A stretch of 64,000 nt of DNA from Angiostrongylus vasorum (lineage: Eukaryota > Nematoda > Chromadorea > Rhabditida > Metastrongylidae), in NCBI GenBank assembly GCA_018806985.1, contig JADANN010000256.1, forward strand, positions 843,501 through 907,500, given 5' to 3'. Shown in pieces: positions 1-12,100 of the stretch (the stretch's first letter is position 1; each line of letters starts with the position of its first letter). The position numbers were made by a program, and so were the translations under genes. The notes below the pieces were generated by a model, which saw nothing but the letters and a program-made list of their open reading frames with translations, did not search any database and was not told the DNA's origin.

Positions 1-80
1 CAAGTAAGCAGTAATAATACAACATTGATATATTGATACTATTAGTATACTATTAGAACACTAATAACAGCATATCTCAC

Positions 81-181
81 TCCTAGTCGACGGAGTCGAC
101 AATGGCACCACTCCATGCACATCCTGTTTGTGTTGTCGAAGTAGATGCCGAGATTTGTGTTCCGTATGACAAATGTCGCAT
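81..181 (-). CDS. Zinc-finger gene exon j (finger 4)
   Basis: Acceptor tttgctttgcag, donor A|gtgaga. One base, 33 codons and one base. It carries finger 4 complete (CDICHTEHKSRHLLRQH, KQDVH) and a Ser/Thr/Pro tail. If the donor were skipped the frame would end at a TAG about 20 bases on, so the protein could instead terminate near position 61. Confidence 0.78.
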
Positions 182-3100
182 CTGCAAAGCAAACGTCTGC
201 ACGCAGTGAAATTGAAAGCCTTCTTATAAGCGACATAACGAAAAAGTGGGCATGATGTAAGAAGTATGGGAGCAAAATCAGCTATACCTGAAAGAAAGCG
301 TACCCATACGCTCTTTCTCCAGTGTATCAATATTAGCGATCACCGTCTTATTCTCGTCAATCACAATGCCGTGCATTTTCAACATATGTGTGCGTAGAAA
401 GTACTTGTTACACACCTACAGTGATAAATGACACAGTCAGTGATAAGTAGCCGTGTATATGATTGGATTAGAAGCAATTTGGAAACGGATAATTTCAAAG
501 GATTTTGTAGTAAATCCCACCTCCTTATTGCACAAATCACAGTAATTCTTGCCATTCGATGAGTACTGACGTTTCATTGTATTCGATTGCTTTGGCTGCA
601 AAAAACTCTTCTCATATTGATTGTATTTCACATAATACCCTGCTGTGCAAAACTTTACTAGGCTAAGATGTTAACATTGTGATCTCGACTACAGCCTCAG
701 CTTAACTGGATTCGATGCTGATTTGGGCTCTCCAGATCAATCCCATAAACGGGTCATTGCTGATGGCACTGCTAGATAGCAAATTAGCCGACAGAAAGGC
801 AAAATGAAGGACCCACATCGTGTGGTGGCGAACACGTTAGCCCCCGGATGATAGCATGTTCGATCCCCACCGCAGACACCTGCGGTCTGGAGTTTGCAAA
901 TATCTCAGCACCATTGTGGTTGTATCTCACATAGTACCCGGTCGCGAAAAAACTGTGGTAGGCAGTAAATGAAAAGTTGACATTTTGAGTTTTATCCATA
1001 TTTTTTAATATTTGCTAATTAATACATCGCTTAAGGAGTAAATATAGAAATATTGAAAAATATCACACTGCCGATAAACATCTACGATGGGAAGAATGAT
1101 GATCATCATTGATTGCAACAATCGTCTTCACTCAAGCATGAGCTTACCGTACTCATCGCGCCTAGAGAGTCCATGTCGGGCACCTGGAACTGCTGCGTCA
1201 TACCACCAGGAAGCATAAACGGCAACGTCGGAAAGCCTTGTGGTAACAACCCGGACAATAACCTGCAACACCGCCAACCTCTATTCTCGTAAAAAATTTG
1301 AAACGGCAGTTACAAAGGATAAAGGATAACATGTTCATGGTTAGTCAAATCAAGTCAGCGCTGCTGTTCTCTCCGATAAGTCTGGTACCACTTTCTTTCT
1401 GACCAAGCTCGGCTAACATGGGGAGCATGACTGAACGAGGGACTCTTTTAATATGTATTGCAGGACACCTTCAACCACAACGCTACGCGCGGCTCAATTA
1501 TATGTTTATGTGTAATTTCGCACGGTTAAATATGACAGTTAATCAGTTCTATTATACAACATAATCCTCGTCTTCTGAACCAAGCAATACGTTTTCTGCA
1601 CAATTCTTTCCACTCTATCTAAGCAGACTTTCACAGACAATTTAGCACGTGGTGTTTTGTCCTCTATTGAAGAGATGTCTACCATTCCGCTGCTTGGTAA
1701 TTTCTTTCTGTTAACAAAGGCTAAGAATAAAAAAAATAAAGGTGAAGGCTAAGAAAACAACGCTGTGAGCATGTGTGAAAAACGATGAAGTGTTTCAATA
1801 ACGGTGGTTTCTTTAATGACAATCGATCGAGGCATAAACGCCCTTAAAAACTAGCAACAAAGAGCGGAAAGTCTAGTTTGAAAAACCCTGGATGAGGCAG
1901 AAGTCGCAGAAGCGCTTAACTAAACCGAGAAACGGACTCCATTAGTTCGTGGAATCTTCTTGGACCGCGTTATTGCTTCTTTTTCCTTATTTACAAGACC
2001 AAGAAAAAAACGAATAGCTGTACCGGTAAATGAACGCCACGTGAGATAAAGAGCACGACAACACCACAGGATAAAACACTAGGCCTACAAGGAGTAAGTG
2101 ACCATGCCAACGGCAAAACAAAGGTCCTGGGACGATAGTGTACTCTTGCACGAAGTGATTTGAGCAAAAAAAAGCTAATAGAGTCTTCCCATGACAACAT
2201 GACTACTCTGGATCACTACAGCAAACAGGTTAGGATTTGGACTCTTTTTTTTTATTTGATGACTGAAACAGTGGAAACAATTGGCAGGCAAGGGCAGCCC
2301 GTTGCTAACAAATGACAACGAAGTGTCTTGAGTCATGACTACTCAACAAACTTTGTACTCATGCTGAGGAACCATAGCTAACGCTTGCACACACACAATT
2401 CTGTCCTCATTTATTATCATAACTTTTCTGACATAGGAGTTCTACAGCATCGAAGAGCTTATATTTTTAGCCTAGCACGACTTACTGCTGAGAAAATCCA
2501 CTATGCTGCATGAGTTTGTGATGATCAAGAAATTCAGCACTCTTGAATGCTTTGTCACAGTCACCACATTTGAACGTCAGCGATGACCCCGTATCTCTGA
2601 ACATCAGAATTCAATCTGAACTCTTTAAGTCTTCAGCACTGTTCATTGTTCCTTCTCAAACAAACCTTATCAGTTTTTTTTCTTTCCAATGTTTAACCAT
2701 CTCTAACGAATTCAATTTTCATTTTACAGTCTCGATTCTAGTCAACATTTGAAACAGTAACTAGTTTGATGATAGTCGAATGAAGTTCATTTAAGTGAAA
2801 AACTACTGAAACTTGCTCAAAACCGCTCTGCAAGAAATGAAATGTTCCCTTGCAAATGTAAGATAAAAATCATCTATCTCTCAAGAATTGCTTAACTGAG
2901 CGCGTTATCATCCCCCTAGCATCAATCAAGTTATCAGTGCCAGTGCCGCTGGTTTTACTACAACAAATTTCAGCAATTCTCAAACGTCTCGAGGTATACC
3001 AACGTTCCTTAGACATTAAACTTCCAGTAGGATACCACACGTGATCGATACAGTGCAAGTTATGGCACTACCGACGAAAATCCCTTGTATGGCTATAAAA

Positions 3101-6100
3101 ATACAGCAAGCCCAAAAACAAAATACTACTGATTGCAATGTCGTCAATTTTTATTTACTGTCTACTATTTTCTTAATGGCACGGTATTATGTGAAATTAG
3201 TAGGCAGTAAATAAAAATTGACGATATTGTGATTTATGCCACAACTTCGGCTTAAGTGGCTTCATGCCGATTTTGCTCCCCAGATCAATCCCATTGATGG
3301 GTGATTGCTGATAGCGCCTATAGGTCAATGACATGGCTGAGAGAAAGGCGAAACGAAGGACTCGCATGGTGTGGTGGTGAACGCATTAGCCCTCGGAAAA
3401 GGTAAGAGCGTGTTCGGTCCCCACTGTAAACACCACCAGTCCGGAGTTTTGCAAATATCTCAGCAACATTATCGTAATACTGATTGCATTGCAGACCACG
3501 ACTGGCTGATCACTACTAATTTTAAGATACTATTGAGGATCGAATTAAAAACTATTTGCTCATATGATAATAAAACCATCAGTTTTTGTCCAAAGATTGT
3601 CGTAAAATTGTGGCGGTCCTTATCATCGCTCCTCAGAAAGTGATTAGCGGAATTCGCTCCCACTGTTCCCTTCACGCACCTCGTTGCATTCTCGTCGTCG
3701 TCGTCCGTTTTGGAGCGTTTTTCAGCTGGCGGCGTAACGTCATCACGCGATTCTGGCGGATTGATGATCACCGACGCTTGCGAGGCAGTAGATGTCGATG
3801 GTGCCAGTGAGAAAGGAAACGCACCTGAAGATGCTTGGTAGAACGATCATGCGAGAATTTGTTATTAATATTAAATTTTTTCTAACGATTTCCCCCTTTC
3901 ACTACCAGGTGTTGAACATAACTCTAAGTGGGCTCGAGGTAGATAAATAGAATGTGCTCAGCAAAAAAGCGGGAATTCACTACACGATAACAACCTACAT
4001 CAGCGTTTCTACCAGTCAATTAATGCTATTCTCATACCTGACCAGCATTATCTATTAGAGTGTTCAGAAACTAATGAGCGTTCACAACTTGCTTCAAACG
4101 ACACCTTGTTAATCAAAAATAAAAACCATTTGAATCTATACACTTTTGCCAACGAGAAACCAGCTCATCTATTCCAGTTGCTTAAAACTCTGGATTTCTG
4201 GAAGCGATGAATTCGTTGAAGGCTTTTTTGCGTCATTGTGGTTGATGAAGCATTTCTCGAGCAGGATGTTGTCAAGATGTTTGAAAAAGCATAGTGAGTA
4301 GGCGAGTGGTCCGGTGAATATGGCGAGTAAAGCAAAGTTTCGTAGTCGAAATCGTTCAACTTCTGCAGCGCTGGTTCCGCAACGTGAGGCTGCGCGTTTC
4401 GTGGAGAAGGATTGGTTCTTTTCTGTTGACTAATGCCGGTCGTTGCTACTGGAGTTTGCGGTGCATTTCATCCATTTGTTGGCAATGTTTCTCTGCCGTA
4501 ATCGTTTCGTCCGGATTCAAAAAATTAGTCCAGCTGCAGGCCACCAAACAGTCATCATAACCTTTTTTGTGCAATTTCGGGTTTAGGATGCGCTGTGGAG
4601 CCTCTCGTTGCACATCACAATTCCATCAAGAAAAGGGACGTTTTTGCTGGGCAGAGTAAGAGTAGAGGATACATCAAAACAGCAATTTTTTTTATTCGTG
4701 CGGCATCCAGTTGTCGAGTTTTTTTTTGCCTTTCTTATGCGATTCAAGTGAGTTGAAATTGTTCCTGTGCTTACGCCAAGCTGTTCTGAGAGCTCTCGAA
4801 CAGTTCGCATGTTTGATTCCACTATTGCCTTCAATTCGTCGTCGTCAGGTTCACTGGGACGTCTGCGGCATTCCTTATCTTCGAAGTCGAAATCACCAGA
4901 TCGGAATTTTCGGAACCATGTTCGTACTGTTGATTCACCAACACTACCTTTTCGCCAACCTTCATTAATGTTCCGAGCCGTCTGTGCTGCACAACGACCG
5001 AGTTTGAACTCGCAAAAGAAAATTTGACGAAAATTCGTTTTCGACATCTAAAATTGCAAAGGTCAAAATTGAAAAAGAATTTAACTACATAAGGAAGTGG
5101 TTAGAAAAAGCATAAAATCGGCTTTCTAATAATATATAACATTGCAAGGTACAAAAATATTTTGATGCTAAAAAATACAGTAAAACAATAAGTATTGCAA
5201 AACGTTCATTTATTTCCGAATAACCTAATAGCATGCCTATTCATCTGACACTTACAGTCCGCGCCTTTCCCCTTCAGCCCTGGGCCATAACAATATCACT
5301 CAACATTTTCGTCATCGACAATATCTTTATGAACATTACCTCCTAACCGCATGTTAATCGCATGCTGGGGACTGCTCGGCATGTTATTCAACGGTGAACC
5401 ATCAACGAAAGATTGCTTTTTCTCGGAGCGAAGCTGAAATAGAAAAAAAGTAAGGCTCAAAAGATCATTATACAGCACTCCAACACTTTCGGAGAAACCC
5501 TTGATAGAGCTCAAAAAATGTTTCAGTAGTGAAGTATCAATGCATTCAGACGTTTCAATAATTTCATGAGCCTTTTCTTCACCTATTCACCTACTGAGCT
5601 GACAAAGTCGGTCTCGGTGATTTCTGAAACCCCTCTATCCTTATGCGAATCTGATTGAAGCGTCATCGGTGCTGATCATCTCAACATGACGTTAAATGAC
5701 ACATTCACTGAATAAAACACACCCACAGTGTTCCTGTTATTTCCACATTCTAAATCAATATTGAACATAGAATTGAATTACTATGGCCATATCAAAACAA
5801 ATAAACAATTTTGTAAAAAATATAGTGAAGCCACTCAAGCCGATAAACACGTTCCTAGTGGAGAGGAGGAAAAGTCCGAATTAATATTTTCTCACCACAG
5901 TAAAACTCTGATAGAAGAAAGATCATAAAAGTGAAACATATCTATTCATATTAATCTTTCAAAAAGGAAAAAAAATGTGAAAACTGTAAGCTGGTCACAT
6001 TCACAAAAGATAACCCATTTTTAGTCCAGCAATAACAGTAGACAAACATATACGGCAAGGGAGAAAGAACATATAGGAAATCTCAGTCGTCAACCATATG

Positions 6101-9100
6101 CGACTCTGAGCAACTGTTCTTCCTCGGTGGAAGACAGGAGAAGAAAGCGGCTCTGAAGAAGGCGATTCTGCTGAAACGTCAGCTACGGTTGTGTTGTATG
6201 CGTGATATTGTATGGAAGTAAACGTATGCTGTTTAACAACCTCGCGAATGCTAAGAAAACAACGAATTTATAGGAAATGTGTTAATACAAAAAAGGCTAC
6301 CATCTCTTTGCTTCAGCTCAACCCCCAACTCATCATATTTCTTCAGTAGAGCTACTATAACAGATTCTCCAAAGCGATAACTAAGTGGGTAGCTAAGTTA
6401 TACATGATTTTGAGCTTAGAAAAAAGTATACGATCTTTTAGCAAGCTTTTCTCTCCACTTTTTCATTGCTCCACTGGAAACATTCGATTTCCACGGCCAC
6501 TAGACAGTTGAAAGTGACCAGTCGACTGTCAGTGAGTGTGCGTAAATTTTTCCTAACAAACTAGTTTTGCTACTCTCGTGTTGACAAAAGTGAAAAAATT
6601 ACAATGAATTTGAACTATGGAGCGAAAACCGAATGAGCTGCAAGTTGCGTCCTCCACAAAAAAAAAGAACTGATCAGCACTTTTAGTTGGAAACATTTTG
6701 CAAATTAGAGATATTATTTAGTTGAGAAGAAAATTCTGTTCTAAAGTAAGCAATGGGTTGCAGTTAATAGCGAGAAAAAGAAACAAGAAGGAAAAAAGAA
6801 GAGATAAAATGAGGAGAAAAACTGCAACTGTTCTCGGGGAAGATCAAAACCTCTTGCCAAATTCTGTACCTGTAGAGCAGCGGTTAAATGTGTCCTGAAA
6901 TAAACACGTGGGCGTCGGTTCATTTCCACGCCTCGATCTCCCCAAGATTCCTATCCCTCCGCTGTCGGCAAATTGGTAGGACACTTGCCTAGGAGGACAG
7001 CAGCAGTGAGCTGATGCATCCGTAGGTCACCGCAATTCAATTTATAGGTCAGATATATATCTAATCATCTCTACGAAGCATGAGAAGCCGAATGCATAGT
7101 GCACCCTCAAGGATTGATCAACGGCGAGAAGTTTATCCTTTTTTATGCTCTTAGCATATCTTTTCTCAGTATTCACTGACAGTTATGATAAATATGCTTA
7201 AGTCGTGCTAACCCACTTCATTCAGCCTTTCACGAGATGATAAGGGCTTATATGACAATACAATAAGCAAAACGATATCAAGCGAAGAAATGATGAATTC
7301 GATGGGTAGAAGAATTTCAATGAAAATCACACTAAACGTTGCGATTTGCGTGAAACAAACAGAAAAAGAACCAATAACGACAAAGCATACTGATAGGAGC
7401 ATTGACAATGCACTACTGGTCGGACCAGCAAATAATCACACGAATGGCGTGCCACATTGCAGCACTGCTAACCCTAATGATTCTTTTGAGGAGATGAACT
7501 ATCAATAGCACTTCCTAGGCAGAAAGGCAAAGTAAACACGGAAGGAAGGAGACCATTATTTTTTTGTGAAAGCTAAAGATATTGTGAAAAGAAAGGATTC
7601 CCTATTTGAAAAATCCAGTGAAAAAACACTTCAGGAACAGGAACTTTAGAAAGAATGGGAACAACGAGCAGCGTAAAAAAGTATACTCTGAGAAGTGACG
7701 CCATTTCTTGCCAGCTAGCTCAACAGTATCCGGAACGCATAGTAACCTTTTCAAGGTACCTTTACTTACCAACAGCCAATAAATGGAATCATTAGACACA
7801 GACATTACTCAATAACTTCAAAAAGCACAGCGATTTTAATGTGGCTGAATCATCATCAACTGCAAATCTCAGCCGAACGACCGGATGAAACTCTCTCATA
7901 AACAAACTTTTCTGTCTCGTCGAAGTGAAAACGAAACAGCAGTTGTTTGCGTTTCGATTATGAAGCAAGCACTTTCGACTTCGCACTGACTAACTGTGCA
8001 CATGCAGACTGAGGGTCTGCGTCAACCGTCAAAACAAATTCTCTACTTCTACCAAGACAGCACTGACCGAGAAATTGGAACCGCCAACAGACTCAGCTGT
8101 GTGGCACAGCTGCCCAGCGCCCTCAAGAAGCAATGGTGGTCACCATCGGTCAAATGAGATTGAGAAGGAGGCAGAGGCTTCCAGAAGAGGTTGAATAAGG
8201 TTGAAAGAAAAAAATTAACACAATGATCAAGCAGTAGTCACGATGCCAAGTCCTAATGGTTTAAATTCATCTAAGAGATCTCTCAGGGAATGTAGCGACT
8301 TATGATTCTTCTTCATAAATTAAGGAAACCTCCAGGATGTGGTGGAGCAAATCAGCAAACCTTAAGAAAAAAAGTATCCTTTGAGTGCAACAATGTTGAG
8401 CGAGGAAACAACGGAAAGCTCAACTTCCACCCAAACGCAGAACATGCGAACTCAATGGGACTGCAGTGATATTTTCAGAAGGGTCAAAATCGAGGACATT
8501 CATTTCAGCAGTACAAATTATCCTTAGAATTTTTTGCTCGTTGCGCACATTATTTGCACAGCCTGAATGTAATATGTCAGTCGTTTTTCAAACATCATCA
8601 ATAGCGCCAGTTTAAACATTTCGCCGAAACACACACACACGCACGCCTTCCCCACACGAAATGACGGAAAGAATGAGAATGGTGGGTCACTAATTCCAAC
8701 GAAACATTGGCTTCACAACAACTATTTCAGACGGACATGAGCGTCATCATGTCAAGTTGAACATTTCACAAAATAGAACACTTCTCCCGTCCTATACAAT
8801 CATCCCACAGCAATTTTCCCTCTTAGAAAATCGTAGCGAATTTTCGGAGGCAATTCAAAAATCCAATAAATCCAATCTGAAAGCCGATATTCTTCCATTT
8901 TTAACTTTGTAAGCTTCTTGGGGGTATGAATGGATAATTTTCGATTCCAGTGACTATTACTCTGATCTGCTGTCGCGTTTCTGAATCGAACTGATCAAAG
9001 TGGCTTGCCTTATTCGGCGTATTCGTCAGAAATGATGCCGGATTCTGTGACAACGCAGCCGCTAGTGCACCCATGTTACCGCCAAGATTTCCACCAAACA

Positions 9101-12100
9101 ACTGCAAATTCTGCATCGCTTGCATCTGCTCCAAAAGTGTACTCACATTTGAGGGCAGACCTTGCTGTTGAAGTTGTGGTGGTAAAAGTCCGCTAAACCA
9201 ATTCGGCAACCCGGATGAGTTGTCCGACTGTGACGTGGGCGTTGTCGCCTGGAAAAAACAGTGCTGCATTGCTCTCGAATCTATCTTTCATATCGCAAAT
9301 TCTTTTCCACTTCAGAACAGTTATTTTAGCTTTTAAAATTTTCAATGTTGCACTAAGAAGTATCGATCAGGAATTTAAATTCTATATTATATGTGAACTT
9401 CACCATCAGTACCTTTGGAGAAGGTTCTGGTCCTGCATCTTGACTTCCACCAGTGATTGAAGCGGATCCGGATGATGGCACGCTAGAAGGTGATGGGCTT
9501 CCGCCACCCATGCCCATTTGAGAAAGATAAAGGCTGCGTAGCGCGTTGTTTCCAGTGAGGGTAGACTGAAACATTGAGTGTTTTGCTCTTAAGTGTTTTT
9601 TATGGCAAATTTCCTTATCCCTACAACAGTTTAGGGGTCTAAAAGTGGTCGAAGTAAGTTCTCCGGTATTAGGATTTCAATAATAGCGGGAGTACATTCC
9701 ACATTCAGGCCTTCCAAGCTCAGCACAACTTCAACATTTTCACAAGGAAACACAGCTAAGAGGAAACCGCACACTGAAGAGCTAACCGTGACTCCCTTCT
9801 TACAAACCGGCAGAAAAGAAGTGCTATAAGAAGAGTTCAATGCTCTATGTGTCCGTTGAATGAGTGGAGCAGCTCTGATGCGCGACATGGACGAAAGCGA
9901 TTAAGTGGAGATTAATTAACATGTAAGTGAGAAATCAGAGAACTGAAGGTTGGAAATTTGAATTTGAAAATTTTCAAATCACTCAAGTCCGGAGTCTTCA
10001 GGTCATCGCAGCACAGTCCTGAAAGAGTTCTACCCGAAAGTTCATTTTTTTAACCACTTTTGATCAGATCATTGTGCTTACAATACATGTTGATGAAAAC
10101 TCGAAATTTCCGAAGAAGAATGACTGACCTGATCGAGCCCTATCATGAACTGCTGGACGTCCATAGTCGGTGCAGCGTCAGCAGCACGTCCAAGCGCTGA
10201 TAAATCCACACCAGCCTGCGACGAAAGCATATGATTTCTCTGTCCGTGTTTAGCAGCACGATGTGTGGCCAGATAGTACTTGTTGCAGAACTCCTTCTGA
10301 AATCGCTATGACGCTCACATTGACTCTTACGAAAGGGAGACGATGGGACATGATGTAAATCGGCAAAACATTTGAAAATACTTGAGGTCAGATAATCACC
10401 TAGAATAACTAATGTGATGTTATTTATTACTACAACGAAGACACGTTGCAATAGTGCGTTTGCCTAAAAAATTTACGAAGAGATTTTCAAAGTGGTACTT
10501 ATGCGAATCAAAGTTACTCCATAAGAAAAACAAAGTGAAACCTCCCTTCAAATGAAAATAAGTTAGAAACTAAGTGCATCACGGTAATCACAAATACAAG
10601 CAATCGGCAAACCAGTGAACAAGCTTATGGATTTCAGAACATGGAGTAGAAATAATATAAATGGCGGAATAAAAATGTCCCTCACTCCTCTTCACGCACG
10701 TTTATACTATACTTGATGAGTCTGCGGAAAACTCGTCCTCGCTAAGACTATGAAGAAACAAGAAAAAAACGTAACCGCATCAGCGATGAAGTCATGGCGT
10801 TGGGCAATCTGTTACAATGAGCTAGCGAGAATGAGAGAACGAAGGCGACAAAGAAACCTCACTGCTTTTCTGCTTGAGAAATAACAAACATCAAAATGGA
10901 TTTGAGTTTCGAATGGAACAGATGTCGTGTATGCCTGTCCAATTATCGTATAGAGCCATGCATCATCGAGTATGAGACGCTCAGCGCCAAACAGAAAGCA
11001 CAATACGGCCAGAAATTAAAAAAAAAGCTAGCAGAAGTAACCATCCATAAGCGACTAGCAAGATTTCCTAACGTTGATATAGTGGAAGACAAAGTGGTGT
11101 CTTCCAAAGAAAAAAGAGTAACGAAGGTTTGTATAGCTGTGTTCGGCAAATACTCAACAGTCAAATGAACATTCAAGCTACAAATACCAAATTTATCCAA
11201 CTAAAGTATGATACGTGGTATACTAATAAGCGAAAAGCTCAGCACCTGAATGCTTCACCGGCTCTCGAACCTCCTGAGAGAGCCGACTTCTACAGTCTGG
11301 TGAGATTGGAAAATTGTTACTCGGCCGAAAGCGAAGAACAAAAGACTTGTCTCAAAAATCACTATCCCTGTCAAATTTGCTACTTTATAAACGAAGCATT
11401 CATGCCTGATATTCATTTTAGACAATATAAAACAAAGGAAAACCACTATAGCGCATCACCCACAAAGCCATAAAGTCCAACCTCAGTGATGAGGATATCC
11501 GAATTCTTGAAGACAAGAAGAAAGCAAAAATTTTAGACTTTGACAATCAAATCAAATGATTTAGCGCTCAATCAATTCTGCACTTTAAGTTCCACGTTCA
11601 AATGCTACCTAAAAAAAAGCCAAATCTCTGGCCAATTCAATAACCTTTGAAAGCAAAAACGATCTCGGAGATCGATAACTTAATAGTAATATTTAAGTCC
11701 ACCGAGAAGAACTTCTTAGCAGACATGAAAAAAGAACAAAACTGTTAGGATAAGTTTTGGATGGGAAGGTCTTTCGAGGTCATTCTCAAGCAGAAAATCT
11801 CCCTATCAAAATAATCCTTTGCTCTTCAACACGCAAAACCTTCGCTAAAATTTTATATTGATCACTCTTCCTCTAGTCTCACTACTGTTTTGCAAACACC
11901 ATCGCAGGTAATTTATAACTAAGCCCACTTTAAAGCCCATCCTATTGTACTAACAACCCAACCGAGCACAGCAGAGCAGACCACAAACCCAGGAAAACGA
12001 CTGGACAATTCTTCGAGTTTTTTTGTTTCACTACCGGATTATAAGCATTCATCAAGCTTTACAGACGAATTAAGATTCTCAATGAATGAGCAAGTCAGCT

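Larger units (their letters stand above)
4055..5228 (-). mobile_element. Decayed mariner (Tc1/mariner) transposon inside a host intron
   Basis: Terminal inverted repeats at 4055-4082 and 5201-5228 match at about three of four positions, and both ends are flanked by TA (4053-4054, 5229-5230), the mariner target duplication. A transposase reading frame starts at ATG 5047. It has the paired helix-turn-helix N-terminus (RNINEG, STVRTWFRKFRSGDF, VSTGTISTHL) of the mariner family. Further down, shifted frames show TVWWPAAGLI and YSPYSPDHSP, the region of the third catalytic Asp. Stops and frameshifts break the frame; one lies at 4391-4405, where the HDN-type second catalytic Asp codon has lost a base. 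At 1174 bp it is a little shorter than intact elements. It cannot encode active transposase. Confidence 0.88.

Noticed and set aside
9631..9888. 85-codon minus ORF in the intron between exons b and c
   Set aside because: Reads like protein, but exons b and c join in phase without it, it has its own stop, and no acceptor or donor fits.
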